Positions 24,906 to 33,779 of a stretch of 64,000 nt of DNA are shown piece by piece. The notes beneath the pieces were generated by a model. The model was not told the origin of the DNA and did not search any database. It saw nothing but the letters and a program-made list of their open reading frames with translations. Source of the DNA: an uncultured Oscillospiraceae bacterium (GTDB lineage: Bacteria > Bacillota > Clostridia > Oscillospirales > Oscillospiraceae); assembly GCA_934591845.1 (NCBI GenBank), contig CAKTPO010000007.1:1-64000 (forward strand). The letters run 5' to 3'. The translations under genes and the position numbers were made by a program. The stretch's first letter is position 1, and each line of letters opens with the position of its first letter.

Positions 24906-26195
24906 TCACCGGCGCAGGCCCTTGGGATAGTGGTTTTTGACCTGATTTCCGTCCCCTTTTCCCCAGCCGATGCTGTAGCCGTCCACTGTGACCAGACACC
25001 AGCCCCGGATATTTCCGGGCAAAACGTCCCCGTGGAGGTACTTTCCGATTTCCGGCCCTTGGGAACTTAGAGGCAGAATATTTGCAAAGTCCCGCCCCCA
25101 GAGGGCCAGGGCGTGGGCCGGTTCCAGCCGGTCTTTTTTAAGTGTTCCCAGTTCCAGACCCGCCCGCAGTACCCGCAACCCCTGGAGGGTCGGGGTACCC
25201 AGAGGGGTTAAGTACAGCCGGTCCCCAAAGGTCACGGGAATGCCCTCCGGCAGCGTAAGCCCGGTCTCCTTGGCAAAGGCGACCCAGGGTTTGGGCAGGG
25301 CTGCCCCTTTTTCCAGCGGAATTTCCGGTTCTTCCCCCTCCAGCTTACGCAGCACCGCCCCAAAGTGTCCCTCACCCAAAAGCCGGTGGGGCCACATCCG
25401 GTAGCTGCCCTGGGGTCCCGGGGTGAACCAGGGGGCATTTACCTCCTCCGGCACAAATTCCGGGTGCCGGTCCAAAAAGGCCGCTACGGCCAGTTCGTCC
25501 TCCTCCGGGGCAAAGGTACAGGTGGAATACACCAGCCGCCCACCGGGCTTTAGAAGCCGGGCGGCGTTGTCCAGAATTTCCGCCTGTCGGGCGGCGCACA
25601 TTTCTACGGTCTCCTGGCTCCAATCCGTAATGGCGGCTTCCTCTTTGCGGAACATGCCCTCTCCGGAGCAGGGGGCATCCACCAGTACCCGGTCAAAGAA
25701 GCCCGGAAGCCGCTTTGCCAGATTCCCGGTTTTTTCGTTGGTGACGATGGCATTGGCAACCCCCATGCGCTCGATGTTCCGGGAGAGGATTTTCGCCCTG
25801 GTGGGGCTATATTCATTGCAAAGAAGAAAGCCCTGTCCTGCCATCCGTCCGGCGATCTGGGTGCTTTTCCCCCCGGGGGCGGCGCAGAGGTCACAGACGG
25901 TCTCTCCGGGCTGGGGGTCTAAGAGGGCCACGGCGGACATGGCACTGGCCTCCTGCAAATAGTAGACCCCCGCCTCGTGATAGGGGTGCAGCCCTGGCCG
26001 GGCCTGGGGGTCATAATAATAGCCCATGGGTTCCCAGGGTACCGGCTCTTTTACAAAGGGCAGGGTGGGAACAGCCCCCTTTCTGGGGTCAAACCGCAGG
26101 GCCACCGCCCGGGGCCGCTCCAAAGACTCTAAAAACGCCGGGTATTCTTCCCCCAGCTGCTGCTGCATCCGTGTTAAAAATGCTTCGGGAAGCAT
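24906..26195 (-). CDS. rsmF: RsmF-type rRNA (cytosine-C5) methyltransferase
   Basis: 429 residues, a NOL1/NOP2/Sun-family SAM-dependent RNA m5C methyltransferase. The SAM-binding motif VCDLCAAPGGKSTQIAGRM lies near residue 105. DAPCSGEGMFRKEE carries the first catalytic-loop Cys and LVYSTCTFAPEEDE carries the nucleophilic Cys. The C-terminal 150 residues match the RsmF-type PUA-like extension (GDRLYLTP, LRAGLELGTLKKDRLEPAHAL). The ATG at 26195 follows AAGGAG; a longer frame adds 12 residues without a ribosome site. The exact rRNA target is assumed by homology. Confidence 0.9.
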   Translation of the reverse strand: MLPEAFLTRMQQQLGEEYPAFLESLERPRAVALRFDPRKGAVPTLPFVKEPVPWEPMGYYYDPQARPGLHPYHEAGVYYLQEASAMSAVALLDPQPGETVCDLCAAPGGKSTQIAGRMAGQGFLLCNEYSPTRAKILSRNIERMGVANAIVTNEKTGNLAKRLPGFFDRVLVDAPCSGEGMFRKEEAAITDWSQETVEMCAARQAEILDNAARLLKPGGRLVYSTCTFAPEEDELAVAAFLDRHPEFVPEEVNAPWFTPGPQGSYRMWPHRLLGEGHFGAVLRKLEGEEPEIPLEKGAALPKPWVAFAKETGLTLPEGIPVTFGDRLYLTPLGTPTLQGLRVLRAGLELGTLKKDRLEPAHALALWGRDFANILPLSSQGPEIGKYLHGDVLPGNIRGWCLVTVDGYSIGWGKGDGNQVKNHYPKGLRR

Positions 26196-26276
26196 AGGTA
26201 AACTCCTTTTAAAATGCTTTTTCCCTATCATAGCATAAAGTCCCCGGATTATCTACCGCCCAGAACAAAAAAATCC

Positions 26277-26305
26277 TTGCAAATCAGGTTCAGGTGTGCT
26301 ATGAT
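26277..26305 (+). promoter_or_regulatory. pheST promoter
   Basis: TTGCAA (26277-26282), 17-base spacer, TATGAT (26300-26305), immediately before the T-box leader. Confidence 0.7.
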
Positions 26306-26311
26306 ACGGAA

Positions 26312-26580
26312 AGAATACTTCAAAAGCTGCGATTGGGCTGCCCTTTGCTGGTTTGCATTTCAGAGAGCGCGGGATGGTGAGAGCCGCGTATGTGCAGGAA
26401 ACCGGGCTTTCTCCCAGGAGCTGCCGCCTGAAACACACAGTAGGGTTGGCCGGGTGACGCCGTTATGGGTCTGGGGCGTGTTTGCGTCCGAAAAGCGTGC
26501 CGTCTTGACGGCAAATGCGGGTGGTACCGCGGAAGGATCTCCTTTCGTCCCGATATTGGGATGGAAGGTGTTTTTTTATA
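26312..26580 (+). promoter_or_regulatory. T-box leader (tRNA-Phe-type)
   Basis: A 300-base leader before pheS. It has the stem I elements AGAGAGCGCGGGATGGTGAGAG near 26361, the T-box GGGTGGTACCGCGG (about 26519-26532), which pairs with the tRNA CCA end, and a terminator stem TCGTCCC/GGGATGG followed by seven T. Uncharged tRNA would favour antitermination. Phe specificity follows from the gene controlled; I did not fix the specifier codon with certainty. It fills the gap 26196-26614. Confidence 0.9.
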
Positions 26581-26614
26581 CAAAAAATGACCTTTCTTAA
26601 CAGGAGGAAGAACC

Positions 26615-27658
26615 ATGAAACAACAATTGGAAAGCATTCGGGAGCAGGCCCTGGCCGCTCTGGAAGAGGCTTCTACCCCGGCGGCTCTGGAAGAGCTGCG
26701 GGTCAAGCTGCTGGGCAAAAAGGGCGAGCTGACCGCCGTGCTGAAACAGATGGGCAAGCTCTCCGCCGAGGAGCGGCCCGTCATGGGCCAGATGGCCAAC
26801 TCTGTCCGCGCTGCCATTGAGGAAAAGCTGGAACAGCGGAAGCAGACCATCCATGCCGCTGCCCTGGAAGCCAAGCTGGCTGCCGAGGCCATTGACGTGA
26901 CCATTCCCGGAGAGCAGTTTACCGTCGGCCACCAGCACCCCATGAACCAGGTGCTGCAGGAAATCAAGGATGCCTTTGTGGGCATGGGCTATACGGTCTA
27001 CGAAGCCCCGGAGGTGGAGTTGGCGGACTACAACTTCACCAAGCTGAACATTGAAGAGGGCCACCCCTCCCGGGACCGCAGTGACACCTTCTATTTCACC
27101 GATGACGATTCCGTGCTTCTGCGCACCCAGACCAGCCCCATGCAGATCCGCTACATGGAGACCCATGAGCCCCCCATCTGCATGCTGGCCCCCGGACGGG
27201 TGTTCCGGAAAGATGAAGCCGATGCCACCCATTCCCCCATGTTCCATCAGATTGAGGGCCTGGTGGTGGCCGAGGACATCACCATGGGCGATTTGAAAGG
27301 TGCGCTTATCGCCATTTTGCGGAAAGTCTACGGCGAGACCGCCGAAACCCGGTTCCGTCCCCACCACTTCCCCTTTACCGAACCCAGCTGTGAAATGGAC
27401 ATGCAGTGCCACAAGTGCCACGGCACCGGCGAAATCGACGGTCAGACCTGCTCCACCTGCCACGGTGAGGGCTGGATCGAGGTGCTGGGTGCCGGTATGG
27501 TCCACCCCAAGGTCCTGGAAAACTGCGGCATTGATTCGGAGAAGTACACCGGCTTTGCCTTTGGCATGGGCCTGGAACGGATGGCCATGGGCCAGCTGAA
27601 AATCAACGACCTGCGTCTGATTTTCGATAATGACGTTCGGTTCCTGAACCAGTTCTGA
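26615..27658 (+). CDS. pheS: Phenylalanyl-tRNA synthetase alpha chain
   Basis: 347 residues, catalytic subunit of the (alpha-beta)2 enzyme. An N-terminal coiled coil (about 1-85) is followed by the class II core: HPMNQVLQEIKDAFVGMGY, LRTQTSPMQIRYM, PGRVFRKDEADATHSPMFHQ, and motif 3 FAFGMGLERMAMG. An insertion before HPKVLENCGID has four cysteines in the spacing CHKCHGTGEIDGQTCSTC, DnaJ-like, which may bind zinc. AGGAGG lies 9 bases before the ATG. Under T-box control; pheT follows after 13 bases. Confidence 0.96.
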   Translation: MKQQLESIREQALAALEEASTPAALEELRVKLLGKKGELTAVLKQMGKLSAEERPVMGQMANSVRAAIEEKLEQRKQTIHAAALEAKLAAEAIDVTIPGEQFTVGHQHPMNQVLQEIKDAFVGMGYTVYEAPEVELADYNFTKLNIEEGHPSRDRSDTFYFTDDDSVLLRTQTSPMQIRYMETHEPPICMLAPGRVFRKDEADATHSPMFHQIEGLVVAEDITMGDLKGALIAILRKVYGETAETRFRPHHFPFTEPSCEMDMQCHKCHGTGEIDGQTCSTCHGEGWIEVLGAGMVHPKVLENCGIDSEKYTGFAFGMGLERMAMGQLKINDLRLIFDNDVRFLNQF

Positions 27659-27671
27659 GGAGGGAAAAACA

Positions 27672-30059
27672 ATGAAACTGAACAGAAAATGGATCAATGA
27701 GGACTTCGTGGACCTGCACGAGGTTTCCGATAAAGAATTTGTAGAGCGACTGACGGTGTTCGGCCAAAAGGTGGAAACCTGGGAGCGGATGGATGCCGAA
27801 ATCAAGAATGTGGTGGTGGGCAGAGTCCTCTCCATGGTGCGCCACCCCAATTCTGACCATATGTTCATCTGCCAGGTGGACGTGGGCCGGGAGGAGCCGG
27901 AGCAGATCGTTACCGGTGCCCAGAACGTCCATGAGGGAGACCTGGTGCCGGTGGCCCTGCACAATTCCTACCTGCCCGGCGGCGTTCACATCACCAAGGG
28001 CAAGCTCCGTGGGGAAAAGTCCAACGGCATGCTCTGCTCCTTTGAAGAACTGGGCCTGACCCAGAATGATCTGCCCGGTGTGTTTGCCGACGGCATCTGG
28101 ATTTTGAATGACGAGGACTGCAAGCCCGGCGACGATATCAATCCCATCATCGGCAACGATGACACCGTGGTGGACTTTGAAATCACCAACAACCGCCCGG
28201 ACTGCTACTCCATCATCGGCCTGGCCCGGGAGACTGCCGCCGCTTTCGGCAAGCCCCTGCGGCACCATGAGCCTGTAGTCCACGGCTCCGAAGCCGGTTC
28301 CATTTTTGAGCATCTGGATGTAGAAGTTCCGGCGGAGAACCTTTGCAACCGCTACACCTCCCGGATGGTTGCCAATGTGAAGATCGGGCCAAGCCCCAAG
28401 TGGCTGCGGCAGCGGCTGCGAGCCAACGGCGTCCGTCCCATCAACAACATTGTGGACATCACCAACTATGTGATGCTGGAATACGGCCAGCCCATGCACG
28501 CCTTTGACTACCGCTATGTCTCCTCCGGGAAAATCGTGGTTCGGGAAGCCCAGGAGGGCGAGTCCATGACCACCCTGGAAGGCACCCAGCGGGAACTGAA
28601 ACCCGGTATGCTGGTGATCGCCGATGAAACAAAGCCCATTGGCCTGGCTGGCATCATGGGCGGCCTCAACAGTGAAATCCGGGAAGACACCACCATGGTG
28701 GTCTTCGAGTCCGCCAACTTTAACGGCACCTCCATCCGCCAGACCGCCCTGGCCCTGGGTATGCGTACCGAAGCTTCCGGCAAGTTTGAAAAGAACCTGG
28801 ACCCCATGCTGACGGTTCCCGCCGTCCAGCGGGCCTGTGAGCTGGTGGAACTGCTTCAGTGCGGCGACGTGCTGGACGGCATGATCGATGTGATCAACCA
28901 CGTACCCCAGCCCAGAACCATTCCCCTGGAGCCGGAGAAAATCAACAAGCTCCTGGGTACCAAAATCTCCAAAGAGGAGATGGTCAAGTATCTGGAACTG
29001 CTGGAAGTGCCGGTGGTGGGCGATACAGTCCAGGTACCCTCTTTCCGCCCGGATCTGGTGCGGATGGTGGACATTGCCGAGGAGGTGGGCCGTTCCTACG
29101 GCTACAACGAGATCCCCGTGACCCAGTTCCGTACCGCCACCCACGGGGGCTATTCCAGAGAAATGAAGCTGGAAGTCAAGACCGGCACCCTCTGCCGGGC
29201 CATGGGCTACAGCGAAATCATCACCTATTCTTTCACCTCTCCCACTGTTTTTGACCAGATCCGCATTCCCGCCGACTCCCCCCTGCGCAATGTCCTGCGC
29301 ATCCAGAACCCCCTGGGTGAGGATACCTCCATTATGCGGACCGTGGCTTTGCCCTCCATGCTGGAAATTCTCTCCCGGAACAATGCCTACCACAACAAGG
29401 CAGCCAAGCTCTATGAAATCGCCACGGTGTATCTACCCCGGGAGGGCCAGGTCCTGCCGGAGGAGCCCAAGAAGCTGGTGCTGGGTACCTATGGCACCAC
29501 CGAGACCTTTTTCACCTTGAAAGGCGAGCTGGAAGCCATCTTCTCCGGCCTGCGGATGAAGAAAGCGGAGTATACCGCAGAAAAGAACGACCCCAGCTAC
29601 CATCCCGGCCGCTGCGCCAGAATCACCGTAGACGGTGTGGACATTGGCGTTATGGGTCAGGTCCACCCCCTGGTTGCCGCCAACTACGGCATGGATTCCG
29701 AAGTGTTCTGCGCCGAGCTGGATCTCACCAAAATGATGGGTCTGCTGCTGCCGGAGCCTACCTATGTCCCCCTGCCCAAGTACCCCGCCGTCAGCCGGGA
29801 CCTGGCAATCGTCTGTGACGAAGAGGTAACGGTTGCCCAGGCCGAAAAGGTCATTGCCGCTGCCGCCGGGAAGCTGCTGCGTGATGTCAAGCTCTTTGAC
29901 ATTTACCGGGGCGTGGGTGTCCCCGCCGGCAAAAAGAGTATGGCCTTCTCCCTGGAACTCCGTGCCGACGACCGGACACTGACCGACAGCGACTCCGAGT
30001 CCGTCACCTCCAAGGTCCTGAAAGACCTGGAAGACCAACTGGGTGCAACCCTGCGGTAA
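27672..30059 (+). CDS. pheT: Phenylalanyl-tRNA synthetase beta chain
   Basis: 795 residues, full length. The order is an N-terminal tRNA-binding EMAP-like domain (about 40-150, VGRVLSMVRHPNSDHMFIC), the B3/B4 editing domain (about 210-400, containing GGLNSEI), the B5 domain (about 410-480), the inactive synthetase-like core (SPTVFDQ, PLGEDTSIMRT), and the C-terminal ferredoxin-fold anticodon-binding domain (YPAVSRDLAIVCDE to the end). It completes the PheRS heterotetramer with the upstream gene. GGAGGG precedes the ATG. Confidence 0.96.
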   Translation: MKLNRKWINEDFVDLHEVSDKEFVERLTVFGQKVETWERMDAEIKNVVVGRVLSMVRHPNSDHMFICQVDVGREEPEQIVTGAQNVHEGDLVPVALHNSYLPGGVHITKGKLRGEKSNGMLCSFEELGLTQNDLPGVFADGIWILNDEDCKPGDDINPIIGNDDTVVDFEITNNRPDCYSIIGLARETAAAFGKPLRHHEPVVHGSEAGSIFEHLDVEVPAENLCNRYTSRMVANVKIGPSPKWLRQRLRANGVRPINNIVDITNYVMLEYGQPMHAFDYRYVSSGKIVVREAQEGESMTTLEGTQRELKPGMLVIADETKPIGLAGIMGGLNSEIREDTTMVVFESANFNGTSIRQTALALGMRTEASGKFEKNLDPMLTVPAVQRACELVELLQCGDVLDGMIDVINHVPQPRTIPLEPEKINKLLGTKISKEEMVKYLELLEVPVVGDTVQVPSFRPDLVRMVDIAEEVGRSYGYNEIPVTQFRTATHGGYSREMKLEVKTGTLCRAMGYSEIITYSFTSPTVFDQIRIPADSPLRNVLRIQNPLGEDTSIMRTVALPSMLEILSRNNAYHNKAAKLYEIATVYLPREGQVLPEEPKKLVLGTYGTTETFFTLKGELEAIFSGLRMKKAEYTAEKNDPSYHPGRCARITVDGVDIGVMGQVHPLVAANYGMDSEVFCAELDLTKMMGLLLPEPTYVPLPKYPAVSRDLAIVCDEEVTVAQAEKVIAAAAGKLLRDVKLFDIYRGVGVPAGKKSMAFSLELRADDRTLTDSDSESVTSKVLKDLEDQLGATLR

Positions 30060-30084
30060 AGAAATCTGTTCCCCTAAATAACCT

Positions 30085-30117
30085 GCCCCCTGGCCGCATA
30101 GACTGTGGCCAGGGGGC
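30085..30117 (+). repeat. Hairpin with loop GCATAGACTGT, copy 1
   Basis: GCCCCCTGGCC, GCATAGACTGT, GGCCAGGGGGC, 25 bases past the pheT stop. The stem and loop recur almost exactly at 35516-35552. There is no T run, so termination is not assured here. Confidence 0.7.
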
Positions 30118-30263
30118 GTTGCCTTGCCCTGTGCTTTTATACTGGGGGATACCCGTCAAATTGGTGGGGCAGGGCGTTTGTAAATCCTGCACTTTGCAGG
30201 CTGTCGCTTTTGAAGAATGTTTTGTATAATATGACCAGAATCAGAAACAGGAGGTAAACAATT

Positions 30264-30476
30264 ATGGCATTCTCTCTCGACAGCAAGGTAAAGGACATTC
30301 TGAAGAATCCGGCAGCGGCAGCGGTTCTGGATAAGTACAGCCCCGATGCTTCCAAGAATCCCCAGATGAAGCTGGTTGGCGGCCTGACCCTGCGGAAGCT
30401 GGCGTCTTTCCCCCAGTCCGCATTCCTGAAACCCCACCTGGAAGCCCTGGAAAAAGAACTACAGGCAATTGAATAA
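30264..30476 (+). CDS. Small conserved protein, unknown function
   Basis: 70 residues, soluble and helical, with two short repeated-looking helices: SKVKDILKNPAAAAVLDKYSP and LTLRKLASFPQSAFLKPHLE. Sequences of the form LxNPxAxAVLxKYxP ... GxTLxxLAxFP occur as small stand-alone proteins and as C-terminal appendages of enzymes in Clostridia, but I cannot name a function. AGGAGG lies 9 bases before the ATG and TATAAT lies 30 bases upstream, so it has its own promoter after pheT. A hairpin follows the stop. Confidence 0.75.
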   Translation: MAFSLDSKVKDILKNPAAAAVLDKYSPDASKNPQMKLVGGLTLRKLASFPQSAFLKPHLEALEKELQAIE

Positions 30477-30485
30477 CACTTCAAA

Positions 30486-30516
30486 AGAAGCGGCTCCCGA
30501 ATCGGAAGCCGCTTCT
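30486..30516. terminator. Hairpin after the small protein gene
   Basis: AGAAGCGGCT ... AGCCGCTTCT. The minus-strand side ends in TTTTGA, the + side has only scattered T. It could serve convergent transcripts from both directions. Confidence 0.6.
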
Positions 30517-30536
30517 GACTGTTATTTCCTTAGTTT

Positions 30537-30680
30537 TCAGATCTGTGGGACAAAGATCCCGGCGTTCTGACCGCCGTCGGCAAGAATGTCTACGCCGCTG
30601 ATGTACCCGGCACCGGCAGAACACAGGAACGCCGTCAGTGCACCCATTTCATTAGGCAGCCCCCGCAAGGGGGCTGCCCG
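30537..30680 (-). pseudogene. C-terminal fragment of an SDR dehydrogenase
   Basis: On the minus strand the frame ending at 30537 reads GLPNEMGALTAFLCSAGAGY, then ISGVDILADGGQNAGIF and VPQI before a stop. This is the conserved C-terminal strand and helix of a short-chain dehydrogenase. The rest of the gene is absent; upstream sequence merges into the stop and terminator of the intact SDR gene at 30686. No start codon or ribosome site fits. It is probably the tail of a second SDR whose body was deleted. Confidence 0.75.
30655..30678 (-). terminator. Hairpin after the SDR gene
   Basis: GGCAGCCCCC, GCAA, GGGGGCTGCC, eight bases past the SDR stop. No T run follows, so it may be an RNA 3' stabilising stem. 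Confidence 0.5.
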
Positions 30681-30685
30681 GGACG

Positions 30686-31447
30686 TTAGAAACAGGTCCA
30701 GCCGCCGTCACACTTGAGTTCTTCACCGTTGACGTAGCGGGACTGGTCACTGGCCAGGAACAAAATGGCATCTGCCAGATCCTCCGGCATGGCAAGCTCC
30801 CCGGAGAAGTCCAGAAGCTTGCTGGTTCTGCCAAATCCAAATTCATCGGAGGGCGGCATGACCAGGGGAATATCGGTCACCACGCCGCCGGGAGACAGGG
30901 CGTTGCAGCGAATGCCCTGCTCCATGTACATAAATGCCGTGTTTTTGGTAGCCGCCAGCACGGCCCCCTTACTGGCGCAATAGGCCGCGCCGGAGGTCTG
31001 ATGGGTGGCTCCTACGGAGCAGATGTTGACGATCACACCGCCGTCCCCCTGGGCAAGGTACTGCCTGCATTCCTCCCGCATTCCGTACATCAGCCCAAAG
31101 GTGTTGACCCGGAATGTCTCATGCAGCATTTCGTCTGACAAATCGGCAATGGCAGTGTTGTCATCCATGATACCGGCACCGTTGACGGCGGCATCCAGCC
31201 GACCAAAAGTCTCCACTGCCTTTTGAACCATGCCAACAGCTGTGGCGGGGTCACCCACGTCTCCGGCATACCAGACCATGGCACCGGGCATCCCTTTGCA
31301 TTCCTCGGCCAGCTCCTTCAGCCGTTCTTCCCGGCGGGCAACTGCCACCACTTTGGCTCCCTCCTGGCAGAAAAGGGTCGCTGTGGCTCTGCCGATACCG
31401 GCGGAAGCACCGGTGACGATGCAGACCTTTCCGTCCATTCTACCCAT
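30686..31447 (-). CDS. Short-chain dehydrogenase/reductase
   Basis: 253 residues of the classical SDR family. The NAD(P) motif TGASAGIG is at residues 12-19, AVNGAGIMDDN takes the place of NNAG, and the catalytic Ser in NICSVGATHQ is followed by Tyr-x-x-x-Lys in AAYCASKGA. The C-terminus YVNGEELKCDGGWTCF is the usual DGG end. A basic residue after the second strand (VARREERL) hints at NADP preference, but this is uncertain. Third gene of the operon 33684-30686, 12 bases after the GcvT-like gene, with GAGGAGGG before the ATG. It probably oxidises or reduces an intermediate of the same pathway. Confidence 0.9.
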   Translation of the reverse strand: MGRMDGKVCIVTGASAGIGRATATLFCQEGAKVVAVARREERLKELAEECKGMPGAMVWYAGDVGDPATAVGMVQKAVETFGRLDAAVNGAGIMDDNTAIADLSDEMLHETFRVNTFGLMYGMREECRQYLAQGDGGVIVNICSVGATHQTSGAAYCASKGAVLAATKNTAFMYMEQGIRCNALSPGGVVTDIPLVMPPSDEFGFGRTSKLLDFSGELAMPEDLADAILFLASDQSRYVNGEELKCDGGWTCF

Positions 31448-31459
31448 AAATTTCCCTCC

Positions 31460-32449
31460 TCAACAAAAAACCTTGCCGACGACCACCGCCGGAGAATCAT
31501 TGCAGCCCACGGTCAGTTCCGCACCGTCGGGGACATCCGCCCGGACTGTGGCAAAACCGATATTCTTTTCCACGGTGTAACCGTAGATGGTCTGGGCGCA
31601 GCGGCCCACCTCCACGCCATACCAGTACACCCGCTCCCAGATGGAAATGTCCTCTGTGGATTCCCGGGAGAATTCCAGACCCACCATCCGGTATTTGGGG
31701 TGGGCTTTCCGTTCCAGGGCGGCCTCCTTGCCGATGAAGTCTTTCTCCGTGGCTACAGCCCAGCCCAGGCCGCATTCGTAGGGACTCAGGTGCTTGAAGT
31801 CCTGTTTCAGGGCGAAGCCTTTCTCCATGGGAATGGAGCGGACATAGACCTCCAGGGTTTGCAGTTCCCGGCCACCAACACTTTCCACGGCTTTCAAAGC
31901 GGCATCGTGGATGGCCTGACTCTGGTCAAAGGCGGCGTAAATCTCATAGCCGTTTTCCCCGGTGAAGCCGGAGCGGTGGATATAAACGGGAATATCCCCG
32001 ATTTTTCTTTCACAGATGGCAAACCGTTTCAACTCGTCTACCGGCGCGTCCAGCAGGGCGTTCATGGCGTTCAGGCTGTCCGGGCCTTGCACGGCGTACA
32101 TGTCCCAGTCATAGGTGATGATTTTCGCCTGAATGTCGGCGTTCCCCTTGTGCTTTTCAATCCAAGGCAGCAGCCGGGGACCGTACAGGTCCGAGACCCA
32201 GTACAGGCCGTCAGCCATGTGCATGACGATCACATCGTCGATGATCTCTCCTAGTTCATCCAGGGAGGCGGTGTATTTGGACTTTCCCACTGGCACCTTG
32301 GACAGGTCGCTGATGTAGATTTTTTGCAGCACCTCCAGGGCATCCTTACCGGTGATCTCCACCAGATCGTGGGTCCATCGATAGAAGCCAACGCCCTGAC
32401 GGATGGCCATGGCATCGGCGCGGGCAACGGTATCTTCTTTAAACAGCAT
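31460..32449 (-). CDS. GcvT-family folate-dependent methyl/aminomethyl transferase
   Basis: 329 residues, one GcvT fold. Recognisable parts are an N-terminal strand with KYTASLDELGEIIDDVIV, AVQGPDSLNAMNALL (the VQGP strand of T-proteins), HRSGFTGENGYEIY (the R-T-G-x-T/G-GYE motif that lines the folate pocket) and LSPYECGLGWAVATEKDFIG (P-x-E-x-G-L-G-w). Relatives include glycine-cleavage T-protein and folate-dependent demethylases such as DmdA and LigM. No gcvH or gcvP is present, which favours a demethylase over glycine cleavage, by inference. GGAGG precedes the ATG, 14 bases after the unknown gene. Confidence 0.85.
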   Translation of the reverse strand: MLFKEDTVARADAMAIRQGVGFYRWTHDLVEITGKDALEVLQKIYISDLSKVPVGKSKYTASLDELGEIIDDVIVMHMADGLYWVSDLYGPRLLPWIEKHKGNADIQAKIITYDWDMYAVQGPDSLNAMNALLDAPVDELKRFAICERKIGDIPVYIHRSGFTGENGYEIYAAFDQSQAIHDAALKAVESVGGRELQTLEVYVRSIPMEKGFALKQDFKHLSPYECGLGWAVATEKDFIGKEAALERKAHPKYRMVGLEFSRESTEDISIWERVYWYGVEVGRCAQTIYGYTVEKNIGFATVRADVPDGAELTVGCNDSPAVVVGKVFC

Positions 32450-32463
32450 ATTCCGGCACCTCC

Positions 32464-33684
32464 TTACAGCATCCGCAGGTCTTCTTTGCGGATGACCTTG
32501 ATATACATTTCTTCTTCCTCCCGGTCCTCAATGACGCAGGACCACTCAGGGCTGACCAGGGTCTTGGCGGCACCGTTCCACTGGGCCTCGTAGGCATCGA
32601 TCAGTTCATCCAGCGGGGCCATTTCATAGCGGGCGGTGAAGTCTTCACTCTTGACCTTGATCCAGGTCTCGTCCTTGGTCCAGCGGACCATTTCGTAGGG
32701 GACCTGCTGCACATCCAGCATATAGCGGATATAGCCGCCCAGGAGCCGCCCATCGTTTTCATCCATCTCATGGGGAACGCCCAGGAAGCTCCGCAGACCC
32801 TCCTTGGCAAAGGGGTCAATAAACTGATTCTTGCCCGCCGTGGCAAACACAATGCGGAATACCCGCAGGAACTCGTCTTCGTCAGGGGCCATGTCCTTAA
32901 TGGCCATCATGGGGAACTGGATGGACCAGACCCATCCCATCTGGGCGACCCAGTGGTAGGCGGTTTCCAGAGAGGTCTCTTCTCCAAAATTCTGGGTATA
33001 CTGGCCGTTGCGCAGGCACTGACCCTCTTTGACCATCCGCTCCCGGGGGGTGTCGTGGATGGGGTCTACCGGCTGCTGCATATGCTCCAGCCAGTTCTGC
33101 TTGGGTAGGCCGTACACATCCCGGCGTTCCGCAACCACCCGGCAATGTTTGTTTCCGCAGCCCCGGGCCTGACACATGTTCAGCGCCACCTCATTCTCCG
33201 TTCCTTTGGAGGAGGCCAGGTCAAAGTTGGCGGTGAACATGCTGGTGGTCATGTTGCAAAGCTCGCTGCCTACAATGTCCCAGGGGCAGGTATCCAGCTC
33301 CTTTTCCACCCGGTTCCGGGTGAATTGTACCACACGACCGGCCATATTCTCCCATTCGTCACCGGAGTCGCCGGTGATGCCCCCCAGCCAGCTGGACTTT
33401 TCGCAAAGCTCCGGGATGTTGAAGGCTTCATAAAGAGCTTGGTTTACATAAGCCTTTTGGTCCTCCGGGGAACCGGCTACTGCCATATTCATCATATTGG
33501 CAATGTCGCAGATGGCGGCGGTGCGCTTTTCCCAGCTTGGCTCAAAGATCCGCATGACCTGGAAGAGGTTGGCGGTCATGGCAGCGATTTGCCGGTTCAG
33601 CTGCCGATAGGCCTCTTCTTCCGTAATAAGCTTGCCCCAGGCGGTGGCGAAGCATTTTCTGGTATCCAGTTTTTCTTTCAGCAT
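32464..33684 (-). CDS. Protein of unknown function with a Cys-rich motif
   Basis: 406 residues, soluble, no signal peptide. I do not recognise the family. A first region (1-120) is helical. A central region has CPWDIVGSELCNMTTSMF, then NMCQARGCGNKHCRVVAERR (about 185-205), five Cys plus His in close order that could bind metal. Position and spacing faintly recall V4R-type small-molecule domains, a weak inference. The last third is mixed alpha/beta with many Trp and Tyr. The ATG at 33684 has TAGGAGG 7-8 bases upstream. First gene of the operon with the GcvT-like and SDR genes, divergent from the PucR-type regulator. Confidence 0.72.
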   Translation of the reverse strand: MLKEKLDTRKCFATAWGKLITEEEAYRQLNRQIAAMTANLFQVMRIFEPSWEKRTAAICDIANMMNMAVAGSPEDQKAYVNQALYEAFNIPELCEKSSWLGGITGDSGDEWENMAGRVVQFTRNRVEKELDTCPWDIVGSELCNMTTSMFTANFDLASSKGTENEVALNMCQARGCGNKHCRVVAERRDVYGLPKQNWLEHMQQPVDPIHDTPRERMVKEGQCLRNGQYTQNFGEETSLETAYHWVAQMGWVWSIQFPMMAIKDMAPDEDEFLRVFRIVFATAGKNQFIDPFAKEGLRSFLGVPHEMDENDGRLLGGYIRYMLDVQQVPYEMVRWTKDETWIKVKSEDFTARYEMAPLDELIDAYEAQWNGAAKTLVSPEWSCVIEDREEEEMYIKVIRKEDLRML

Positions 33685-33717
33685 GGTGTGCCTCCTAACT
33701 TCTTTTGCTGTAATTCC

Positions 33718-33770
33718 ATTATAGTGAAAAAACACCGAAGAGGGTATTCTACAAAAACGGTGTTTTTGCC
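33718..33770 (-). promoter_or_regulatory. Operon promoter with dyad and no -35
   Basis: Minus-strand -10 TATAAT (33718-33723), 34 bases before the start codon. No -35 match lies 16-18 bases upstream. Instead AAAAACACCG ... CGGTGTTTTT (about 33729-33767) forms a dyad spanning that region, which suggests dependence on an activator. Confidence 0.5.
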
Positions 33771-33779
33771 CTCCCTGCA

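Noticed and set aside
27603..29393. 596-codon minus-strand frame opposite pheT
   Set aside because: Antisense shadow of PheT; the + strand gene has every domain intact.
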